NCBI GenBank assembly: GCA_937910905.1
Contig: CALEPV010000044.1
Coordinates: forward strand, 1 to 64,000
DNA: 64,000 bases
Direction: 5' to 3'
Source of the DNA: an uncultured Prevotellaceae bacterium
GTDB lineage: Bacteria > Bacteroidota > Bacteroidia > Bacteroidales > Bacteroidaceae
Part shown: one piece after another, positions 42,612 to 50,500 of the stretch
Numbering within the stretch: position 1 is the first letter of the stretch
How the letters are laid out: each line of letters begins with the position of its first letter
Notes under the pieces: generated by a model
The model's input: the letters and a program-made list of their open reading frames with translations, nothing else
Told to the model about the DNA's origin: nothing
Database searches by the model: none
Position numbers and translations under genes: made by a program

Positions 42612-44227
42612 TTAGACATTGTGTACTTCCAAGCCATGTCCTTGACTTTCCCTGGAATAGAGTATGTGTAGCTTGTGCTGGTGTCCAGCTCGCCACTGGC
42701 CGCATTGATGCGGTACTGATAGATACGCCCTTCGCGAGTTGCATCGTTCCAAGTGGCTATGTGCACGACGTTGTCGGCCGATGGCATGATGTTGGTGGCG
42801 TAGAATGTGTTGTAATACTTGGTCAGCCGGATGCAGGTGATTACTTCTGCCTCGCTGCCTGTCTGCCACGCCACTTCAGCAGGCAGGCCGCTGTCGTAGG
42901 CAAAGTTGTAGAGGGTGCTGCCTGCAGCATAGTAGATGTAGCTGCCCACATTGCTTGCAGCTATGGATGTAGCTTCTGCCACATCGGGGCACAACTGGCT
43001 CATGTCGTACAGTCCTACGCCGATGGCAGTGTTGTCGGGTGCCGACGATGAGAAGTTAGCTACAGCCAGCCATCGCTTCGGGCCGCCAGTCATCAGCATA
43101 TAGTCGTAGGGAAGCAGTCGGTCGCTGCCTGTGCCCCAGTCGCCCATGAGCAGCGTCATCCCGGTGTTGTTGACATCGAAGGCCGCTATGTCCGTGTCCT
43201 GTGCGGCGAAGGGCTCCAGCTGTGCAGATTCGAATGGCGAGTATAGGAACCGCTTGTTGGTCTGGTCGTACACCACCACACCATAGTTCAGCGGTGCTGC
43301 GAGCTCTGCGTTCCATGCGGCTAGTTCCCCTATGTTGTCACCGTACTTGGCAATGCCGAAGCGGCTCTCGCGCTCCCCTGTGGTGCTCATGAAGTATGTG
43401 TTGGTATATACTCTGTTGTCGTTGATCAGTATTTCCGAGTTCTGTCCCGAAATGCCGCCGTTGCCGTGATGACTGTACCATAGCGGTGCCTGCTGCGCGG
43501 GCGCTGTGTTGAAGAAATTGCTGAAGCCCATCACCTGCTCTATGCCAGAGTCCGACACACCGACAAGAGTGCTGTCGGTGCAGAGCCCCACGATGTTGTG
43601 CCCTGCCAGTGAGACCGCTATGTCCATGCAGCGTATAGGGTTGCCGGGCAAGTAATTGCCATTGGTCAGCTGGTAGAGGTTGACGTAGACACGGCTGTTG
43701 GTAGCATAGCTTTTTGTCCAGGGATTGATGATAAGTGCCAGGTCGGAGCTGTGGGGGCGATCGTTCCGCTCGTAGATAGCCATCCAGCCGCCATCCAGCG
43801 CCTCGCCCACGGTGACGTTTGTGCGGAAGTACTGCTGCAGGCCGTTGGCGCGGTTTGTCACTGTCAGCTGGACGTAGTAGCTGCCACCCGTTCTGTTTAT
43901 CTGTGCTTTCAGGTGACGTTCATGCCCGATGGTGTCTGTCTGAAGACTTGTGCCGGCCCCAGCCACGGCGCTGTAGATAGTCCATTGGTAGGAGAGTGCA
44001 GCACTGTCGGTGTCTGTCACCAGCTGGTCGTTGAGGTACACGTTTGGCTTGAGCGTCAGTGAATCGAAACGGGTTATGGCATAGTTGGTCAGTATGCCTG
44101 TGCCGGCCGTGTCTATCCTGATTTCGTCCACTTCGTGATAGTCGTAGTTGCCCAGGTCCTCATAGCATGAGGATAGTGCCAGTGCGAAGATGCACGATGT
44201 GAGTATTCTGATATGTGAATTATACAT
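42608..44227 (-). CDS. PKD-like family lipoprotein
   Basis: 539 residues from the ATG at 44227, with lipobox LSSC followed by YEDLGNYDYHEVDEI, the usual opening of PKD-like family lipoproteins in SusC/D operons. One Ig/PKD-like domain (about 35-130, TLKPNVYLNDQL ... YYVQLTVTNRANGL) precedes a beta-propeller-like region of about 390 residues (IYERNDRPHSSDLALI, GDWGTGSDRLLPYDYML). It probably takes part in surface binding of the operon's ligand. Ligand unknown. Confidence 0.78.
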   Translation of the reverse strand: MYNSHIRILTSCIFALALSSCYEDLGNYDYHEVDEIRIDTAGTGILTNYAITRFDSLTLKPNVYLNDQLVTDTDSAALSYQWTIYSAVAGAGTSLQTDTIGHERHLKAQINRTGGSYYVQLTVTNRANGLQQYFRTNVTVGEALDGGWMAIYERNDRPHSSDLALIINPWTKSYATNSRVYVNLYQLTNGNYLPGNPIRCMDIAVSLAGHNIVGLCTDSTLVGVSDSGIEQVMGFSNFFNTAPAQQAPLWYSHHGNGGISGQNSEILINDNRVYTNTYFMSTTGERESRFGIAKYGDNIGELAAWNAELAAPLNYGVVVYDQTNKRFLYSPFESAQLEPFAAQDTDIAAFDVNNTGMTLLMGDWGTGSDRLLPYDYMLMTGGPKRWLAVANFSSSAPDNTAIGVGLYDMSQLCPDVAEATSIAASNVGSYIYYAAGSTLYNFAYDSGLPAEVAWQTGSEAEVITCIRLTKYYNTFYATNIMPSADNVVHIATWNDATREGRIYQYRINAASGELDTSTSYTYSIPGKVKDMAWKYTMSN

Positions 44228-44262
44228 TCTTGAAGTGTAAAGTGTCCCTTCGGGCCGAGCGG

Positions 44263-45054
44263 TCAATAGCTAAAGGTCACCAACTGGCCGAACTCATCGG
44301 TAAGCGGAGAGTCGTGGGTGGCGTTGTACTGGGCAAGGTCCAGCTGTATCTGCTGCTGTAGCTGTACGGCGTAGGCCGCAGATATGGTATTTGTCTCTTC
44401 GTTGTATGCGGGTAGGGAACCCATTGACGTCTGTATATAGAAGTCAACAAGTCCCAGGTGCTCAATCATAAACTGGTATTTGACGCGGCTGTATGAACCG
44501 AAGTAGCGTGACAGCGGCAGGAATATCAGCATGTCGTTGCGCACGGGCACACTATCCCAGTTGTCAGGCTTGGCCAGGTAGTTTTTTACTTGCACGGTGA
44601 ACACCTGATGGTTCTCTGTTCCGATGTCAAAGTCGCTGTTCTGCACCATGCGGAACTGCACAACGCCATCGCTGGTGGTGAACAGGTCGGCATGGGGTAG
44701 CCGCTGTGTGTTGAAATGTACCTGGAAGGTACCGCCAATGGCGCCAGCCGGTATCGTGTACTCCTCTGTGCGTACTGTGGGTGCTACCGTTTCGGCATCG
44801 GGCCCTGTTACCTCAAGCTGGAATGTGCGGTCGTGGTGGGCTGGCATACCAGTTATCTCTGCATAGAAGGTGACAGCACCTTCCTCGTAGGCATAGGAGT
44901 AGTTGTATGTCACATGGTCGTATACAATGCCGGATGCCGTACCTACCCAGATGTTCAGCTGGGTGAGGTCGGTGTGGTAGGTAGGCACCTCCTGATGCTG
45001 GCACGCTGAGCTGGCGAGCATGAGCAGGATTATATAGCATATTGTTTGTTTCAT
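44263..45054 (-). CDS. DUF4843-type lipoprotein
   Basis: 263 residues with lipobox SSAC. Sequence features: a two-beta-domain body with DLTQLNIWVG, YSYAYEEGAVTFYAEITGMP, EEYTIPAGAIGGTFQVHF and a C-terminal part with GSYSRVKYQFMIEHLG. This fits the DUF4843 family that regularly lies between SusD and PKD-like genes. It starts 5 bp after the SusD stop. Role probably ligand capture or complex assembly at the surface. Confidence 0.75.
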   Translation of the reverse strand: MKQTICYIILLMLASSACQHQEVPTYHTDLTQLNIWVGTASGIVYDHVTYNYSYAYEEGAVTFYAEITGMPAHHDRTFQLEVTGPDAETVAPTVRTEEYTIPAGAIGGTFQVHFNTQRLPHADLFTTSDGVVQFRMVQNSDFDIGTENHQVFTVQVKNYLAKPDNWDSVPVRNDMLIFLPLSRYFGSYSRVKYQFMIEHLGLVDFYIQTSMGSLPAYNEETNTISAAYAVQLQQQIQLDLAQYNATHDSPLTDEFGQLVTFSY

Positions 45055-45059
45055 TGTGA

Positions 45060-46496
45060 TTATTTATTGTCATTTCTCTGCGCGGCCTCTGTCTCGGTGA
45101 TAGGCAGCGGGAATGTGTATAGCTTCTCCTCTACGGCGTCAACTTCCGGGTAGCCGGGTATGGTGCGCTTGTTCAGGCGCTTGTAGAGGAAGAACAGCTG
45201 ACCTTCGCCTATGAACTCGCGGCGGTATTCTGCCATGAGTGCACTCTCGAAGTCGGCCGGCATCGTTGCAAGTCGTGTTAGGTTGCGTGCGATACGCAAC
45301 TCGTTGAGAGCATCCAGCGCTCCACTGTCGTCGCCGTTGCGCCATAGTACCTCACTTCGCACGAGATACATCTCCGACACTCGCATGAGCGGCATCTTGT
45401 AGTTGTAGTATGTGCCGCCGCTGGTCGTGTCGTACTTGCGCAGGTAGCGGTTGTTGGCGGTGCTGCCAGAGCCGCTCCGGAAGAGGAATGTGTAGCGATA
45501 GTCGCGTGTGGCGCGGTCGAAATAGTCTAACAGGCGGTCGCGTGTCACGGCAAAGCTGCTGGAACTGCCTTCGCTGAAGTATTTGTCGGCAATGTCGGCC
45601 TTGAGCGTAAGGTTGTTGAGTGCAAACAGTTGCTCTGTGGCTAAGGACAGATCTGTGCCCAGCTGGAGGCTCGTGGATGTTGCCCACGGGAAGAGCTGCG
45701 ACTGTATCACCTCGTTGGCTGCCGTGAGTGCTCGTTCATAATCGCCCATCCATAGGTACACACGGGTTTGCAGGGCTTTGACGGCGTAGTAGTTTAGGTG
45801 CAGCTGCCGGTTGAGCAGATAGCCGTTGTCGTCCGATTCCGTAATCTCACGTCCCGTGACGAGCGGGTCGGATAGCCGTAACAGAGCCTCGGCAGCATTC
45901 AGGTCGCTGAGCACGGCATTGGCTACCTGCTCAACCGTGAGCTGTGGGAATACGCGGTATGACAGCGCCGTGCTATAAGGTATGGACGGCTGCTCCTTGT
46001 TGACTGCATAGCTCACACCGAACAGACGCAGGAGGTCAAAGTGCAGGAACGCCCTCAGAGCCAGCGCCTCACCCTTGATGACATTGTAGTTGTCGGTAGA
46101 GAATATGGACGGCTTGTCGTCTATGTGTGCCAGCAGATTGTTGGTGTTGGCTATGCCGCTATAGCTGTTCGACCAGATGTTGCGTATGTACATGGTGGGG
46201 TAGGTGGCATCGTAGTCGTAGGTCGCGGCGTTGTCGTACTGTGCAGCGCTGTAGTAGTCCCACTCGCGCCCCAGCACTCCGATGAAACCGAAGGTGAGCT
46301 CCTTCGCGTAGGTCTTGCTGCTGACCATAGACGAGTAGACGCCCGCCAGTGCCTCCTTGAAGCCGCTTTCCTTCTCGAAGAGCTCCGTGTCCTCCACCTG
46401 CGAGCGCGGCTGCACGTCCAGCCATGAGTTGCAGCTGGTCAGCAAGAACGATAGCAGGAGGGCAATTATATAATGTATGCGAATGGATGATATCAT
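45060..46496 (-). CDS. SusD/RagB-family lipoprotein
   Basis: 478 residues from the ATG at 46496 (signal ends LLTSC). Family features: CNSWLDVQPRSQVEDTELFE after the lipobox, EALALRAFLHFDLLRLFGV near residue 145, KALQTRVYLWMGDYERAL, MRVSEMYLVRSEVLWR and ALDALNELRIARNLT, with RREFIGEGQLFFLYKRLN near the end. Partner of the SusC encoded 33 bp upstream. Confidence 0.94.
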   Translation of the reverse strand: MISSIRIHYIIALLLSFLLTSCNSWLDVQPRSQVEDTELFEKESGFKEALAGVYSSMVSSKTYAKELTFGFIGVLGREWDYYSAAQYDNAATYDYDATYPTMYIRNIWSNSYSGIANTNNLLAHIDDKPSIFSTDNYNVIKGEALALRAFLHFDLLRLFGVSYAVNKEQPSIPYSTALSYRVFPQLTVEQVANAVLSDLNAAEALLRLSDPLVTGREITESDDNGYLLNRQLHLNYYAVKALQTRVYLWMGDYERALTAANEVIQSQLFPWATSTSLQLGTDLSLATEQLFALNNLTLKADIADKYFSEGSSSSFAVTRDRLLDYFDRATRDYRYTFLFRSGSGSTANNRYLRKYDTTSGGTYYNYKMPLMRVSEMYLVRSEVLWRNGDDSGALDALNELRIARNLTRLATMPADFESALMAEYRREFIGEGQLFFLYKRLNKRTIPGYPEVDAVEEKLYTFPLPITETEAAQRNDNK

Positions 46497-46529
46497 ATTC
46501 GTCAGGTACAAGTTACAGATGTGCGATGC

Positions 46530-49500
46530 TTAGAACGTTGCTGTCACCGAGAGTGAGAATGTGCGGGCATAGGGGTAGTTGAGGCCGCGCTCGGCACGCA
46601 CGGTGCTCAGGTGGAACACATCGTTCATGTAGGCCGTCACACGCAGCCGCTCCAGCTGCGACCGCTGCAGCCATGCTGTATGCTTGAAGTCGTAGTATAG
46701 CGACAGGCTTGTGAAGTCGAGCATGTTGTTGCGCTGTATGAAGCGTGTGGAGGCATAGGTCGTGGTGGGGTTGGCAGAGATATGCTTGTAGAGGGCTATG
46801 TCGCCAATGGCGTTCCACGAATCGGAGAACACACGGCGGTCAACGTTGTAGGCCACGTTGACGTTCTCCACGCGGTCTACGAGTGTCTGGTTGTAGAGGT
46901 CGCCGCCCAGCTGGTAGCTGAATAGGGCGCTGAGCCCAACTCCCTGGTACTCGCCGTTGAGCCCGAATGTGCCGTGCACCTTGGGGTTGGAGTCGCCGGC
47001 TATGATGTAGTCGTCTGTGGTGTAGTTGAAGGTCGTTGTGCCGTCTTTCTTCTCGAAGAGCTCACGCCCGGTGGCAGGGTCGATGCCCAGTGAGCGTACT
47101 GCCCATATAGCCGTCATGGATTGCCCTTCGGCATAGCGTATGATGGGCGATGTGGTGGCGTTGGCATCCTGCTCGCGGTTGAATGAGCTCAGCGCGTCGC
47201 TGATCTTGGTCACCTTGTTCACATTGTGGGCCACACTGCCCGTGAGACTCACGAATGACTGCCCGCGCTGGTAGACACGCCAGCTCAGTGTCGCCTCCAC
47301 ACCGCGGTTCTGCACATTGCCCAGGTTCTCCATATAGCTGGTGAAACCCGTGGATGTCGGGAGGGACATCGAGATGAGGGCATCGTGTGTACGGCTGTCG
47401 TAGTAGTCGAAGCGGAGGTTGAGCTTGTTCTGCACGCTGAGGTCGAGGCCTGCGGTGAAATCGCCCGTCTGCTGCCATTTCAGTACTGGGTTGGGCATAC
47501 CCATGAGGTAGGCGCCGGAGATGTTGTCGTACACTATGCTGTCGTAGAACTTGTAGGTCGCCTTGGCCTGATAGGGCGAGAAGTTCTGATTACCTGTCAG
47601 ACCGTATGTGGCGCGGAGCTTCAGCAGGCTCAGCCAGGGAGCGGCATTGCGCATGAAGCTCTCGCGGTGTACGTTCCAGCCTGCACCTGTGCTCCAGAAT
47701 GTGCCCCAGCGGTTGTCGGCTCCGAACACCGACGAACCGTTGAAACGAAGGCTCAGGTCCAGCAGATAGCGCTCGTCGTAGGAGTAGTTGGCTGCGCCGA
47801 TGAAGCCCAGCTGCCGCGTGCGGCTCTCGTTACCGCTGGGCGTACCGCCTTCGGCATACTGCCGGGCGAAGGTGATGTGGTCAACGTGGTTGTTCAGGAA
47901 TCCCCAAGCCGTCATGCCAGCCTCGTCGGAGGTGCTTGACTGCAGGGAGTAGGCAGCATTGGCCAGCAGTAGATGCTTGTCCCAGCGGTGAGAGTAGTTG
48001 GCTGTGGCGTCGACGGTGATGCTGTTGCGCTCTCCATTGTTGATGTAGTAGCTGCCCCGCTGGAAGTACCTCTCACCTGTCCACTCGGTGAAGCGTGTAT
48101 GGTCGCCGGGATAAAAGTCCTCGCGGCGGTTGTTCTGGTGAGTATAGCCTATGCGTGCCGTGAGGCGCAAGTCCTCTATGGGGCGGTATTCGAGGTAGAA
48201 GTTCTCTGTGATTTCTGTGTATGTGGAGAAGTTCTTGGTGCCTATGGATGCGTTGTACAGCGGATTGTAGTATGTGAGCACGCTGCCGCTCGCGCCAGGC
48301 GTGGTGTATGTGCCCAGCACCTTGCGTATGTTGCCGTTCTCGTCGGTAGGCGAGAAGTAGGGGTTTACGGACACATAGTCGCCAAAGGTGCCGTAGGGGC
48401 TGTCGTCGGCACGGTTCTGCACCACCGACAGCGAGTTGCGCAGCAGCCATTGCTTGTAGCGGTAGGACAGGTTGATGTTGCCCGACACGGTGTTGCGACC
48501 CGACTGCTTCATCACGCCCGATACCTGGTTGTAGGCCAGGGTGGCCGAGTAGCGCAGCTCCTGCGTGCCTCCCTCAGCGTAGGCTGTGTGCTTCTGCCCG
48601 ACGCTGGTGCGCAGCGGCTGCGACAGCCAGTAGGTGTCCACTCCGCGTGCTATGCTGGTCGCTATCGCATTGCGCTGCTCTGCAAGCAGGGCCTGATAGT
48701 ATGGGATGTTGGAGCTGTAGCGGCCTGCGTTGGTCTCCACGCTGAGCTTCTCTGCGGCATCGCAGAGATTGTAGGATGTGAGGTCGGGAGCCTCTATGCT
48801 CAGGTCGCCGGTATAGGTGATGCGCAGACGGCCTGCCTCGGGAGCTATGGTCTCAATGACTATCACGCCATTGCTGGCCTTGGAGCCATAGATGGCCTTG
48901 GCTGCTCCGTCCTTCAGTATCGTGACGCTCTTGATGCGGTTTATGTCGAGGTCGAACACCGTCTGCTGCGAAGTCTCGAAGCCGTCCAGTATGAAGAGCG
49001 GTGCATTGGGGTTGCCGCTGTAGTCGCCTTGCAGCCCGCTGAACGAGGCGTTGCCGCGCAGAGTGATGTCGGCCAGGTTGTTAGGGTTGGAACCCTCAAG
49101 GCTGTTCATGTCGATGACGAACGACGGGTCGAGGGCTTGCAGGGCCTTGAGCACGTTCTGGTTGGTCACCAGCTTCAGATCCTCCTGCGTGTAGGACGGT
49201 GCCGAGCCTGTGAAGGTGGACGACTTGTAGTCGAACAGACCTGTCACCACCACCTCGCTGACCTCACCGTTGTCCTGCATGGTGATGTGCAGGTCGGTGT
49301 GGTTGCGCTTGCCGTCGAAGCGGCGTGTGATGGTGTGCATACCTACGTAGCTGAAGTCTACTGTCAGTTCGCGGCCTTTGGGCAGCACCAGCGTGAAGTG
49401 CCCGTCGATATCGGCCACAGCACCGCCCCCGGTTTCGCGCACGCGTATGTTGGCTCCGCTGAGCGGCTCTCCCTGTGTGTCGGTGATGGTGCCTTGAATG

Positions 49501-49712
49501 ATGAACTCATTCGTCCGTATGGCGGTCGGTGGAAGCTGTGGAGTCACGGTGGACATGGGCACCGACGGCCTTGCCGTCGTCACCGTGGTGTCAGCTGGTG
49601 CTTCCACAGCCCTCCCCTCCCCAGGGAGGAGCCGGGGATAGGCTTCTGCTTGCCCTATAGCCAGTAGGAATAGTCCTGATATAATAGTGTGTCTTGCGCC
49701 TGTGTGCAGCAT
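46530..49712 (-). CDS. SusC/RagA-family TonB-dependent receptor
   Basis: 1060 residues. Signal peptide, then a Pro-rich stretch (PRLLPGEGRAVEAPADT) coded by GC-rich repeat DNA, then a CarboxypepD-reg-like domain (IIQGTITDTQGEPLSGANIR), a TonB box/plug (EVSEVVVTGLFDYKSS, FILDGFETSQQTV, GAAKAIYGSKASNGVIVIE) and the barrel ending FSLSVTATF. Opens a six-gene operon with SusD, DUF4843, PKD-like, thioredoxin-like and YD-repeat genes. No glycoside hydrolase, sulfatase or regulator is linked, so the ligand is not obviously a polysaccharide; peptide or protein is possible. Confidence 0.94.
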   Translation of the reverse strand: MLHTGARHTIISGLFLLAIGQAEAYPRLLPGEGRAVEAPADTTVTTARPSVPMSTVTPQLPPTAIRTNEFIIQGTITDTQGEPLSGANIRVRETGGGAVADIDGHFTLVLPKGRELTVDFSYVGMHTITRRFDGKRNHTDLHITMQDNGEVSEVVVTGLFDYKSSTFTGSAPSYTQEDLKLVTNQNVLKALQALDPSFVIDMNSLEGSNPNNLADITLRGNASFSGLQGDYSGNPNAPLFILDGFETSQQTVFDLDINRIKSVTILKDGAAKAIYGSKASNGVIVIETIAPEAGRLRITYTGDLSIEAPDLTSYNLCDAAEKLSVETNAGRYSSNIPYYQALLAEQRNAIATSIARGVDTYWLSQPLRTSVGQKHTAYAEGGTQELRYSATLAYNQVSGVMKQSGRNTVSGNINLSYRYKQWLLRNSLSVVQNRADDSPYGTFGDYVSVNPYFSPTDENGNIRKVLGTYTTPGASGSVLTYYNPLYNASIGTKNFSTYTEITENFYLEYRPIEDLRLTARIGYTHQNNRREDFYPGDHTRFTEWTGERYFQRGSYYINNGERNSITVDATANYSHRWDKHLLLANAAYSLQSSTSDEAGMTAWGFLNNHVDHITFARQYAEGGTPSGNESRTRQLGFIGAANYSYDERYLLDLSLRFNGSSVFGADNRWGTFWSTGAGWNVHRESFMRNAAPWLSLLKLRATYGLTGNQNFSPYQAKATYKFYDSIVYDNISGAYLMGMPNPVLKWQQTGDFTAGLDLSVQNKLNLRFDYYDSRTHDALISMSLPTSTGFTSYMENLGNVQNRGVEATLSWRVYQRGQSFVSLTGSVAHNVNKVTKISDALSSFNREQDANATTSPIIRYAEGQSMTAIWAVRSLGIDPATGRELFEKKDGTTTFNYTTDDYIIAGDSNPKVHGTFGLNGEYQGVGLSALFSYQLGGDLYNQTLVDRVENVNVAYNVDRRVFSDSWNAIGDIALYKHISANPTTTYASTRFIQRNNMLDFTSLSLYYDFKHTAWLQRSQLERLRVTAYMNDVFHLSTVRAERGLNYPYARTFSLSVTATF

Positions 49713-49740
49713 GTACTAATGCTCTCATGTTTCCTTCGCA

Positions 49741-49748
49741 CAAAGGTA
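49741..49748 (-). promoter_or_regulatory. -7 box of the SusC operon
   Basis: Minus strand reads TACCTTTG, 29 bp before the SusC start, which leaves a leader of about 20 nt. Confidence 0.6.
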
Positions 49749-49970
49749 CGGAGTTTCGCAGTACACGTGGATAACATAATTAAGGTATTTTTGCATTTCG
49801 CCCCAAAATACCATAAATATGCGATGCGCACAATGAAAAAGAGTGCCGAACCTCACCGGCCCAGCACTCTCACAACTTTTACTACTCTATATATAGTTGC
49901 TATCTATAGAGCCAAACGAAATTAGGGTTTCAGGTTTTAGGTTTCAGGTTTCAAGTTTCAGGTTTCAGGT

Positions 49971-50097
49971 TTCAAGGGTGCCCCTGTAAGGGGCAAATAT
50001 ACTAGCCCAGGGGCTTGCCCCTGTGGATAGGGGACCAATGGTTCAAGGGCGCCCCTGTAAGGGGCAAATATATTAGCCCAGGGGCTTGCCCCTGTGG
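49971..50097. repeat. Two 56-bp direct repeats with GC-rich dyads
   Basis: 49971-50026 and 50042-50097 match at 54 of 56 positions. Each unit contains GCCCCTGTAAGGGGC and CAGGGGCTTGCCCCTG palindromes separated by AAATATA. The CAGGGGC/GCCCCTG dyad is related to ACAGGGAC/GTCCCTGT at 36525. Confidence 0.8.
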
Positions 50098-50178
50098 TCG
50101 GGGTGACATTTTCCCATCTGGGCGCAGCCAACCATTAACCAAGAACCATGAACCGTGAACCATTAATCGTGAACCAAT

Positions 50179-50352
50179 TCAGTTGCTCCAATCATCGTCC
50201 CAGACGGAGTAGTGCTGCTGGCTGGTTACATCTTCCTTGACGTACTGTGATTCAGTCGTCTTGCTTGCATCTACAGTGAGCGATGTGGCCACCACGGTTT
50301 CCGTGAGGATGCGGGTGACACGAACGGCGGGAATCTGATATATCTTTTTCAT
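50179..50352 (-). CDS. 57-residue peptide of unknown function
   Basis: From the ATG at 50352 the peptide starts MKKIYQIPAVRVTRILTETV and ends HYSVWDDDWSN. The opening (MKK-Y--P-----) is like many small Prevotella/Bacteroides peptides of unknown role that lie near surface-protein genes. It has no clear signal peptide or membrane span and one short hydrophobic stretch (ETVVATSLTV). The acidic, Trp-rich end is unusual. It lies 148 bp after the 1167-residue protein. Coding is likely but not certain. Confidence 0.6.
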   Translation of the reverse strand: MKKIYQIPAVRVTRILTETVVATSLTVDASKTTESQYVKEDVTSQQHYSVWDDDWSN

Positions 50353-50500
50353 AGTCGTAAACATTTTATGATTTCTATTTCTTCACACGAATGACCATAA
50401 ATATAATCCATTAATGACCATAAATCATTTATGAACAATTCCTGAAACACTATTCATGGACATTCGCGTGAAAATTGTATATTTCAATATTTTACATACA

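Larger units (their letters stand above)
49713..50178. other. Intergenic region with promoter, heptad repeats and a duplicated 56-bp unit
   Basis: After the SusC promoter come GGTTTCA heptads (49926-49974), two 56-bp direct repeats and a run of GAACCATTAA/GAACCGTGAA units (50128-50180) that ends at the small peptide gene. No gene is supported. Confidence 0.65.

Noticed and set aside
47973..49667. 564-codon open frame on the plus strand over the SusC gene
   Set aside because: No domain, signal or start context, and low-complexity composition typical of antisense to a SusC; the SusC frame is clear.
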